From Hymenobacter negativus (GTDB lineage: Bacteria > Bacteroidota > Bacteroidia > Cytophagales > Hymenobacteraceae): a DNA stretch of 64,000 nucleotides. Every line of letters begins with the position of its first letter. Position 1 is the stretch's first letter. The notes below the pieces were generated by a model that did not search any database, was not told the origin of the DNA, and saw only the letters and a program-made list of their open reading frames with translations. The stretch lies in assembly GCF_016056375.1 (NCBI RefSeq), contig NZ_JAEDAE010000002.1, positions 186,001 through 250,000 of the forward strand. Direction: 5' to 3'. The position numbers and the translations under genes are program-made. Positions 49,849-57,367 of the stretch are shown here, one piece after another.

Positions 49849-49954
49849 GGGACGGCAAGTTCGGCAGCGGTGCCGGAATGACTAACCGCACGGGCCGGCA
49901 AAATAATTTCGATTCGAATCGGGGCAATCGCAGTCGAGTTGCTACCTTACCGTT

Positions 49955-50905
49955 ATGAAACACGGTTTACCTAAATATATTTCTACTATCTACCTTCTTG
50001 TTGTCGTTTCGGCCCTTTGGCCGGGAAGGATGGTGCGGGCGCAGGGCAACGGCTCCGGGGTGCGTGGGGCCCGTGCCGCCGCGCTCAGCAATGCCTCGGT
50101 GGCCATCGCCGGCGAGGTGTGGAGCATGGGCAACAACGTGGCCGGCATCAGCGAAATTCAACGGCCCAGCGTGGGTTTCTACGCCGAAAACCGCTATTTA
50201 AGCTCGGCCCTGAACGTGGGCGCGCTCACCGTGGCCCTGCCCCTGGGCCGCACCACCGCCCCCGACGCGGGCGGCGTAATGCCCGGGGCCGAAGGTGCCG
50301 CGCCGTCACTTAGCCCTGCGGTCGCGCCTACCTGGGCCCGCAATGGGGTGGTGGCCCTGGAAGTTCAGCGCTTCGGCGGGGTACTTTACAATGAAACCCG
50401 CGTGGGCGCGGGCTACGCCTACCGCTTCGGCCAAATCAGCCTGGGGGCGCGGGCCGATATGCTGCAAGTAAGCATCGAGGGCCTGGGCAGCCGGCGCGTG
50501 GTGCTGGGCACGCTGGGCGGGCAGATTGAAATCGTGCCCCGTCGGCTCAGCTTCGGCGCTTCGCTCTATAATATCAGCCAGACCAAGCTGGCCAGCTACC
50601 AGGACGAGCGAGTGCCCACCATCCTCAAAGCCGGCCTGGCCTACCGCCCCGGCAGCCAGGTGCTGCTGCTGGTGGAGACGGAAAAGGATGTGGAGCGCGC
50701 CGCCAACTTTAAGGTGGGGCTGGAATACCGGCCGGTACCGGTGCTGGCTGCGCGCCTGGGCTTGGCCTCACTCACCGAGCAGGCCAGCGCGGGCATTGGC
50801 GTGCTGGCCGGCGCGTTTCAGATTGACTACGCAGCGGCGTTTCAGCAGGCGCTGGGCTTCAGCCAGCATTTGAGCGTGAGTAAATCGTGGGGCGGGAAGC
50901 AATGA
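49955..50905 (+). CDS. Outer-membrane PorV/PorQ-like protein
   Basis: A 316-aa predicted outer-membrane beta-barrel. Signal peptide HGLPKYISTIYLLVVVSALW to RAQ; GVRGARAAALSNASVAIAGE near the start of the mature protein resembles the N-terminus of the PorV/PorQ (UPF0164) group of T9SS proteins, followed by WSMGNNVAGISEIQRPSVGF and alternating beta strands to the end (VGLEYRPVPVLAARLGLASL, AFQIDYAAAFQQALGFSQHL). A role in T9SS or a related surface function is inferred. The upstream 12-bp palindrome CGATTCGAATCG (49910-49921) may be an operator. The stop overlaps the start of the next gene (ATGA), so the two proteins likely act as a pair. Confidence 0.75.
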   Translation: MKHGLPKYISTIYLLVVVSALWPGRMVRAQGNGSGVRGARAAALSNASVAIAGEVWSMGNNVAGISEIQRPSVGFYAENRYLSSALNVGALTVALPLGRTTAPDAGGVMPGAEGAAPSLSPAVAPTWARNGVVALEVQRFGGVLYNETRVGAGYAYRFGQISLGARADMLQVSIEGLGSRRVVLGTLGGQIEIVPRRLSFGASLYNISQTKLASYQDERVPTILKAGLAYRPGSQVLLLVETEKDVERAANFKVGLEYRPVPVLAARLGLASLTEQASAGIGVLAGAFQIDYAAAFQQALGFSQHLSVSKSWGGKQ

Positions 50906-53070
50906 GGAAAAATCTACGCTTGCACTCATTTTTCAGCGTACGAAATGGCCTGGCCGGCCTTGTGGTTTGTGGGGCCTTGTTTACCAGACAAGCTGCAAAC
51001 GCCCAAGACTACGTGCGCCGGGCGCCTGATTTGGACCGCCTGACGCAGGAGCTATTTGCCGAAATCCAATCGGACGAAGTGCCCTACGAGGACCTCTACG
51101 AGACGCTGCTCCAGTATTACCAAACGCCCATCAACCTCAACACCGCCACCCGCGAGGAGCTGCGCTCGCTGCTACTGCTCAATGAAAACCAGATAACCAC
51201 GCTGCTCAACCACCGCCAGGCCAACGGCGACCTGCTGAGCGTGTATGAGCTGCAAAGCATCGATGGCTACGACCTGCGCACGATAAACCGGATTTTGCCC
51301 TTCGTGAGCGTGCAGGCGGGCGGGGCCAATTCCAGCCGGGGTACCCTGTGGCAGCGCATTGCCCGCGAAGACAATAACGCCCTGTACCTGCGCTACGAGC
51401 GGGTGCTGCAGCAGCGCCAGGGCTACACGCCACCCACGCTCTACCAGGGCCAGCCCACCACGCGTTACCTCGGCTCGGCCGATAAGATGCTGATTCGCTA
51501 CCGGGTGAGCCACACCAAGGATTTCAGCGTGGGCTTTTCGATGGAAAAGGACGCCGGGGAGCCTTTAGTATGGAACCCCAAAAATGGGCAGTTTGGGGCC
51601 GATTACGTGTCGGCGCACTTGCTCATTCAGGAGCGGGGCAAGCTGAAATCGTTGGCGCTGGGCGACTACCAGCTGCAATTTGGGCAGGGTTTGCTGCTGT
51701 CATCGGGCTTGGGTGTGGGCAAGGGCGCAGAAACGATTACCACGCTGCGGCGCTCGTCGGTGGGCGTGCGGGCGTACTCGTCGCTGCTCGAAAACTCGTT
51801 TTTCCGGGGCGGCGCGGCCACGTACCAGGTGGCGCCTACGGTGCAGGCTACGGGGTTTGTATCGCACAAGAACGTGGATGCCAACCTCCAGCAAAGCCAG
51901 GATTCGCTGGCGCAGTACGACGAATTCACTTCGGGCCTGCTTTACACCGGCTTCCACCGTACGGCCTCGGAAATTGCCAACCGCCACCGGCTGGCCGAAA
52001 CCGTTGGGGGCGGCAATGCCACCTACACCAGCCGTGACGGCAACCTGGCCATCGGGGCCACCGGCGTGTTCACTCACTACGGCACGCCCATTCTCAAGCG
52101 CCCTGAGCCCTACAACTACTTCGAGTTCAGTGGGCGCGACAACCTGGCCCTGAGCCTGAATTACAGCTATGTCTACCGCAATTTCCTGCTGTTTGGCGAA
52201 ACGGCGCGCAGCACCGGCGGCGGCTTGGGCACCGTGAACGGCCTGCTGGCCAGCCTCGGCTCCAGCGTGGACGCGGCCCTGCTGGTGCGCCACTACGACG
52301 CCGATTTCCACACCCTCTACGGCAATGCTTTCAGCGAAAACACCCGCAACATCAACGAAACCGGCGTTTACATCGGCTTGAAAGTGCGGCCCGTGGCCCG
52401 CTGGGAAATCTCGGCCTACTACGACCAGTTCCGCTTCCCGTGGCTGCGCTACCGCGCCAGCGCCCCCACCGATGGCCACGATGCGCTGGTGCGTGTGGCC
52501 TACTCGCCCACCAAAACCAGCCTGCTCTACGTGCAGCTGCGTCAGCGCCTCAAGCCCCGCGACCTGGCCAGCACCGACCTGCTCAACCTCGACCCCACCC
52601 GCGCCCTGCCGCTGCCCGGCGAGCAGCTGCGCCAGAGCATTCTGGTGTACTACAACACGGCTATTTCGCCGCAATTGGAACTGCGCACCCGCATGCAGGC
52701 CCTGCGCCTGCGCGATGACGACGGTCTGGCGTGGCGCAGCGGCTACGTGCTAGCCCAGGATGTGGGCTACCAGTTCAATCGCACCCTCAAGCTCACGGCC
52801 CGCTATTCCATCTTCGATGCCGACGACTACGACTCGCGCCAGTACGTGTACGAGCAGGATGTGCTACTGGCCGTATCTGTGCCGGCGCTCTACGGCCAAG
52901 GCACGCGGGTGTACGGCATCGCCGAAATTCGCGTCAACCGTGCCATGACGCTCTGGCTGCGCTACGCCGAAACCCGCTACCGCCACCAGGACGTGGTGGG
53001 CACGGGCCTGGAATCCATTCAGGGCTCGGTGCGTGGCGAGGTGAAAGCGCAACTGCGGGTGAAGTTTTAG
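50902..53070 (+). CDS. Helix-hairpin-helix (ComEA-like) outer-membrane protein
   Basis: A 722-aa protein with a signal peptide after the basic N-terminus (LAGLVVCGALFTRQAANAQ). Residues ~80-140 contain two helix-hairpin-helix motifs (INLNTATREELRSLLLLNEN, NLNTA and DLLSVYELQSIDGYDLRTIN) as in ComEA, a double-stranded DNA-binding competence protein. The rest (from ~150) is beta-rich with alternating Tyr/Arg and Ser/Gly (MLIRYRVSHTKDFSVGFSME, YTGFHRTASEIANRHRLAET, RYSIFDADDYDSRQYVYEQD), which suggests a large outer-membrane barrel. Start ATG overlaps the upstream stop by 4 nt. HhH plus barrel in one chain is found in Bacteroidota as a hypothetical family; a DNA-related surface function is possible but unproven. 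Confidence 0.8.
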   Translation: MRKNLRLHSFFSVRNGLAGLVVCGALFTRQAANAQDYVRRAPDLDRLTQELFAEIQSDEVPYEDLYETLLQYYQTPINLNTATREELRSLLLLNENQITTLLNHRQANGDLLSVYELQSIDGYDLRTINRILPFVSVQAGGANSSRGTLWQRIAREDNNALYLRYERVLQQRQGYTPPTLYQGQPTTRYLGSADKMLIRYRVSHTKDFSVGFSMEKDAGEPLVWNPKNGQFGADYVSAHLLIQERGKLKSLALGDYQLQFGQGLLLSSGLGVGKGAETITTLRRSSVGVRAYSSLLENSFFRGGAATYQVAPTVQATGFVSHKNVDANLQQSQDSLAQYDEFTSGLLYTGFHRTASEIANRHRLAETVGGGNATYTSRDGNLAIGATGVFTHYGTPILKRPEPYNYFEFSGRDNLALSLNYSYVYRNFLLFGETARSTGGGLGTVNGLLASLGSSVDAALLVRHYDADFHTLYGNAFSENTRNINETGVYIGLKVRPVARWEISAYYDQFRFPWLRYRASAPTDGHDALVRVAYSPTKTSLLYVQLRQRLKPRDLASTDLLNLDPTRALPLPGEQLRQSILVYYNTAISPQLELRTRMQALRLRDDDGLAWRSGYVLAQDVGYQFNRTLKLTARYSIFDADDYDSRQYVYEQDVLLAVSVPALYGQGTRVYGIAEIRVNRAMTLWLRYAETRYRHQDVVGTGLESIQGSVRGEVKAQLRVKF

Positions 53071-53078
53071 CGGGCCGT

Positions 53079-53260
53079 CTGTCATTGCGAGGCCGCAGGC
53101 CCAAGCAATCCGTCCTGTCAAAACCAGACACTTTCTTTTGCCAGAAAGCCCCGGTACTGCAGTGCCGGGGCTTTCTATTGTTGAAATAGGCTTGTCACAT
53201 CTCAAGGGTTTGCCGCTAAGAGAGGACGGATTGCTTCGGCCTGCGGCCTCGCAATGACAG
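53079..53260. repeat. Composite palindromic element, copy 3
   Basis: Ends CTGTCATTGCGAGGCCGCAG and CTGCGGCCTCGCAATGACAG are perfect complements, next to CAATCCGTCC and GGACGGATTG. The inner hairpin AGAAAGCCCCGGTACT / AGTGCCGGGGCTTTCT and following TTGTCAC block match copy 2. Confidence 0.85.
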
Positions 53261-53268
53261 GCGTTTGG

Positions 53269-55215
53269 CTAGCTTTCTGTTTTCAGCAAAACCACCGCTG
53301 TCTTATCCGCAGCGCTGATTTTGCGGCGGAAGTCGAGGTAGCCGGCGTAGGCAGTTTTGGGCAGGTGTCCGCGCTTGAATTCCAGCCGACGGATGTACTG
53401 AATGGTGCCGTCGGGCAGGGTGGCGTACTGGCTGGCGTAGGTGCCGTAGGCGGTGCTCAGCTGCACGGGGGCGGGAAGGGTTTCGGGGTGGAAGCCGGCG
53501 GGCAGGTGCAGTCGCACGGTGTCGGCGTGTAGGCTGGCGTGGTCGAGCCACAGGTCGGTCTGACGCTCGCCTACTTGCGCGGGCAGGGCGGGCAGGCGGC
53601 TCAGCAGGTTGGGGTTGATGAACACGCGCTTGCCGCTGGGCGGGGCAAAGCCCGGCAGCGCCAGCGCCAGGTTCTCGACCACGCCCGGCAGCGGGCCGGC
53701 CGGGGCCGCCGCCAGGTTGAGTTTGGTGAGGGTGAAGGTCGGCAGCCGGAGGTGGTCGGTAATATATTTCTTCTGCTCTACCGGCCCCAGCCCGTGTAGC
53801 AAGTGGGCGTAGAGGTCCTGCTCCTGGCCGGTGCGCAGGGTGCGGGCCGTGGCCGTGGCGCTGCCCGTAGCATCCAGAAACAGGTCGAGGCGGCGCAGCT
53901 GGCGGTTTTCGGCGGTACTGTAGCGGGGCGTGGCCACCAGCTTGCCGCCCTCGGACGTGAGCAGCAGCGCGTGGCGGTTGCCCGTGAAGCTGCCCATGTA
54001 GCCGAAGGACTCGGTCTGGCTGGTGCATTCCAGCCACAGGGTATCGGCCTTGCTGTCTTTGGCCGGCGGCACGCACACAATGACGTGGTTGAACTGGGTG
54101 CTGGGGAAGTCGGCCCGAATGTCGGGCTCGTCGGAGCCGGCTTTTACCAGGGCCACGCAAGCCGGCACGCCCGCCGCGTTCAGCAGGGCCACGGTGTAGT
54201 TGCTTAGGGCTTTGCAGTCGCCGTAGCCATTACTGGCCACCGAGCTGGCCGGAAATGTTTGCCAGCCGCCCAGGCCCAGCTGTACCGAGATGTAGCGGGT
54301 GCTGCCCTGCAGCATCTCATACACGCGCTGAGCCCGGATGCGCGGGTCGGCGATGCCGCTGACCAGCGCGGTTACTTTGGCCGTGGTGGCGGGCGGCAGC
54401 ACGTCGCGGCCGGCATTCAGCTCGTAGCTCCACCGCCCCAGGTTTTGCCAGGAAGTGGCCGAGCCTTTGTGGCCCTGCACCTCGAAGGTGCCGGGGGCTA
54501 ATGCCACGGATGGCGTCAGGTCGGCCAGCGGCGGGGCGGCTTCTTCTTCGTCCACGGCCGGCAGGTTGGTCAGCGTCCACTCGTAGGTTTCCTGGCTGCC
54601 GGCGGTGGTGTGGTCTACGGCCGCGCCGGTGGGCAGCCGCCGCTCCTGGTAGCGCAGGGGCAATGCGCTGGGCGTAATTACGTGCAGCGTAGCCGACTGC
54701 ACGGCCACACCCTCGGCCTCCTGCGGCTGCCAACTCGGATAGAACAACGTGTTGTCGGACACTATTTCGTAGTCAAACTCCACCGTGTAGGGGGCTTGGG
54801 GCTGGCGAAGGTCGGCAAAACGCGCCCGCACATCGGTCATAAAGCTGCCGTTGCCGTCGTCAATGCCCTGGTCGTGGATTTCGGCGGCCCGCAGCTGGTG
54901 TAGCAGGCGGCCGTCGGCATCGTACACGGCCCCGCGCAGGTAACTCAGCGAGTTCAGCGCGTCGTATTGCACCCCGAAACGCCCTAAGTTATCGGCAGCA
55001 TCGTTGAGCACCGTCACCACGCGGTGCACGGTGTGCACCAGTCGGCCGGCCGATTTCACAGTCACCACCTCGTCATCGGCCCGCACCACGGCGTTAGCGC
55101 CTTCGCGCAGTGCCGTCGGAATGTCGGCCACCGCGTATTTGGGCGCGGGCGCGGCCGGATGTATCAGGAAGCTACTGAGGGGCAGCGCGGCCAGGAAAGG
55201 AAGCAGGGTTTTCAC
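53269..55215 (-). CDS. DUF3857/transglutaminase-core protein (triad largely kept)
   Basis: A 648-aa exported protein (signal MKTLLPFLAALPLSSFLIHP). DUF3857 beta-sandwich covers residues ~30-240 (GRLVHTVHRVVTVLNDAADN, QLRAAEIHDQGIDDGNGSFM, YTVEFDYEIVSDNTLFYPSW), the transglutaminase core ~290-400 with the Cys in GYGDCKALSNYTVALLNAAG and His in FNHVIVCVPP; the usual Asp position reads LWLECTS, a Glu. A C-terminal DUF3858 beta domain follows. Members are periplasmic or outer-membrane proteins of unknown activity. It is the last of three tandem DUF3857 genes (43 bp after the second), so it is probably cotranscribed. It alone in the trio keeps Cys and His. Confidence 0.88.
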   Translation of the reverse strand: MKTLLPFLAALPLSSFLIHPAAPAPKYAVADIPTALREGANAVVRADDEVVTVKSAGRLVHTVHRVVTVLNDAADNLGRFGVQYDALNSLSYLRGAVYDADGRLLHQLRAAEIHDQGIDDGNGSFMTDVRARFADLRQPQAPYTVEFDYEIVSDNTLFYPSWQPQEAEGVAVQSATLHVITPSALPLRYQERRLPTGAAVDHTTAGSQETYEWTLTNLPAVDEEEAAPPLADLTPSVALAPGTFEVQGHKGSATSWQNLGRWSYELNAGRDVLPPATTAKVTALVSGIADPRIRAQRVYEMLQGSTRYISVQLGLGGWQTFPASSVASNGYGDCKALSNYTVALLNAAGVPACVALVKAGSDEPDIRADFPSTQFNHVIVCVPPAKDSKADTLWLECTSQTESFGYMGSFTGNRHALLLTSEGGKLVATPRYSTAENRQLRRLDLFLDATGSATATARTLRTGQEQDLYAHLLHGLGPVEQKKYITDHLRLPTFTLTKLNLAAAPAGPLPGVVENLALALPGFAPPSGKRVFINPNLLSRLPALPAQVGERQTDLWLDHASLHADTVRLHLPAGFHPETLPAPVQLSTAYGTYASQYATLPDGTIQYIRRLEFKRGHLPKTAYAGYLDFRRKISAADKTAVVLLKTES

Positions 55216-55258
55216 TGAAATGAAAATAAGGGTAGCTAGAAAAGGCCTCAGTAGTCGG

Positions 55259-57310
55259 CTAAGCTTTCTTCTTGATAATCAACCGCTCGTTTTGCTTTTC
55301 CAGCATCAGGCGGTAGAACTCGCGCAGCTGCGCATATTCTTCGGCCGCGTACACGGGCTTGCGCAGGCTCATGCGGCTCGTGAGCTGCACCACGCCAGGC
55401 GCGCCGGCCGTGACGGTGCAGATGAAGCGACCGCCGCCTTCGGGCAGGTCCACCACGGTGGGCTTGGGCATTTCGGCCAGCTCGTAGCCGGCCGGTAGCG
55501 TCAGGGTCACCATCGTGGTTTCGTCCTGCGGCGCGCCAAAGTCCACGGGAAACAGCCGGTCATCGTGCCGGAAAGGGTTCTGCTCGGTGCCGAACTCGCG
55601 GAGCGGGCTCAGGTAGAGCAGGTCGGCGGTGGCGTTGTCGTCGGCGGGCTGGGTAAACTCGTAGTCCAGGGCCAGGGGCTTGGCTACGTTTTCGCGTTCG
55701 CCCACGGTCAGCTTGGGCACGGTCCAGCCGCTGTGCGGGCGGGTCATCTGGGCCAAGTATTTCTTTTCGCCCAGGCTGCTCAGTTCTTCGCGGGCATCGG
55801 CCCCGGCGTAGCCGCCGTGCTCCTCGTGCACCTTGCCCGTGAGGCCGCCTTTAGCGTCCATGGTGAGAGCTACCTGCTGGTAGTGCACGTAGCGCTGGGC
55901 CGGGGCCAGCTCCACCCAGCGGCCCTGCTCTGAGTTTTTCATGATGAGGCGGCCGGCCTGGTTCAGGCAGCGCTTGGGCAGCACGCCGCAGGGCAGCATC
56001 GGCTCGGTAGCATCCACCAGCAGGTCTTTGCCATCGGCCAGCGGCACCAGCGCCAGCACGTAGTTGAAGCGGGAAATCATGGGCTGCGACTGGTCGACGC
56101 GACCGTGGTTGCGGGTGCTTAGTATCAGCGGATTGGCGGGAATGCCGGCCATGCGCAGGCCCGAGATGAGCAGCAGGTTCACGTCGGCTGCCGTGCCGTG
56201 GTGGGCATCAAAAGCTTTGCGCAGCGACGCCGTGGTGGAGTAGTGGTTGGTGCCATCGTAGCGCACGGCGGCCATCACCACCTCGCGCACGGCAGCAGCG
56301 CGGGCCTGCACATCGGGGTATTTGGCCACCAGCGGCATAATCTGGTCCTTTAGAAAGCCGCCCCGGTCGAGCTGCCCGCCAAAGTTGTCGCTGCTCAGCA
56401 GCTCCATGTCGATTTTGGCCCAGGTGCCGGACACGTTCAGGTAGGGCTGGTTCGGAAACTGCTGGCCGGCCATCTGGAAGGTAATGCGGTCCAGATAGTC
56501 TTCTGAGGTGGTCATATATGGTTCGTCGCGGAAAGCCGGGACGTCTTTCATGGCCCAGACGTAGTGGGTGGCGTGCGCCGTAACGGCATCATTAGTCGCC
56601 GCCTCGCGGTTGGTCGCCAGCCCGCCTCCCGTAAAACCGCCCGCCGTATGCACCGTGAACTGCGCCGCGCTCTCGCTCTGCGTCTGCACGGCCAGGGAGT
56701 GGTAGCCCTGTTGCAGCATCTTGTAGTGGAAGTACTCCGGAATATTGGCCCGAAACTCGCTCCACCGCACCGGAATATCGCGCTGGAAGGTCCAGTCCTG
56801 GAAATTGAACAGAAAGTCGGAAATCACCGTGTAGTTGTACTCAATCACCGAGCCCTCGCGCACGTCGGGCATCGTGAACTTGCGCACCCGCACGTTGGCC
56901 GTCCGGTCTTCGGTGAAGGTGTTGCTGCCGTCCAGTTTCGTTTTCACCACCTGGCCATTCACCAGGTTGTAGGTAGTGCCGCGCAGGCCGGTAATCTTCT
57001 CCTGGCTGTCGTCGCGATGGTAGAGGGGGATTTCCACCGTGGCCGCGTCATAGCCGGCTTTTTTCAGGATTTTGATGCGCGTGGTGCGCTCCGATATCAG
57101 CTGAAAACTGTTGTTATTGTACTGGAAATTGGTGGTGCCGTAGTCGCAGAGCACCACCGCCGCGGCGGCACTGTCGCCCACAAACGGTGCGGCTGTAAAA
57201 TCCTTGGGGTCGGGTTTGCCAAGTTTGATGGGTTCGGTCTGGGCCTGGGCCGAGAGGCTGGCCAGTACCAGGGCGGCCAATGCCGCCGGGTAGCGTAACG
57301 AGTGCTTCAT
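55259..57310 (-). CDS. DUF3857 protein with degenerate transglutaminase core
   Basis: A 683-aa exported protein (signal LRYPAALAALVLASLSAQAQ). DUF3857 domain: VLCDYGTTNFQYNNNSFQLI, TRIKILKKAGYDAATVEIPL, VIEYNYTVISDFLFNFQDWT followed by FQRDIPVRWSEFRANIPEYF. In the transglutaminase-like part the Cys position reads HHGTAADVNLLLISGLRMAG, the His position reads SRFNYVLALVPLADGKDLLV, and only the Asp remains (VDATEPMLPCG). Catalysis is therefore unlikely. A DUF3858-type C-terminal domain follows. It is the middle gene of three and closely similar to the next upstream one (57368), with 57 bp between them. Confidence 0.88.
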   Translation of the reverse strand: MKHSLRYPAALAALVLASLSAQAQTEPIKLGKPDPKDFTAAPFVGDSAAAAVVLCDYGTTNFQYNNNSFQLISERTTRIKILKKAGYDAATVEIPLYHRDDSQEKITGLRGTTYNLVNGQVVKTKLDGSNTFTEDRTANVRVRKFTMPDVREGSVIEYNYTVISDFLFNFQDWTFQRDIPVRWSEFRANIPEYFHYKMLQQGYHSLAVQTQSESAAQFTVHTAGGFTGGGLATNREAATNDAVTAHATHYVWAMKDVPAFRDEPYMTTSEDYLDRITFQMAGQQFPNQPYLNVSGTWAKIDMELLSSDNFGGQLDRGGFLKDQIMPLVAKYPDVQARAAAVREVVMAAVRYDGTNHYSTTASLRKAFDAHHGTAADVNLLLISGLRMAGIPANPLILSTRNHGRVDQSQPMISRFNYVLALVPLADGKDLLVDATEPMLPCGVLPKRCLNQAGRLIMKNSEQGRWVELAPAQRYVHYQQVALTMDAKGGLTGKVHEEHGGYAGADAREELSSLGEKKYLAQMTRPHSGWTVPKLTVGERENVAKPLALDYEFTQPADDNATADLLYLSPLREFGTEQNPFRHDDRLFPVDFGAPQDETTMVTLTLPAGYELAEMPKPTVVDLPEGGGRFICTVTAGAPGVVQLTSRMSLRKPVYAAEEYAQLREFYRLMLEKQNERLIIKKKA

Positions 57311-57367
57311 AAGCTAAAGAGAGTGGAAAATATTGGTTACTAGTTGATTGGCGAAAAGCCCTGGCGT

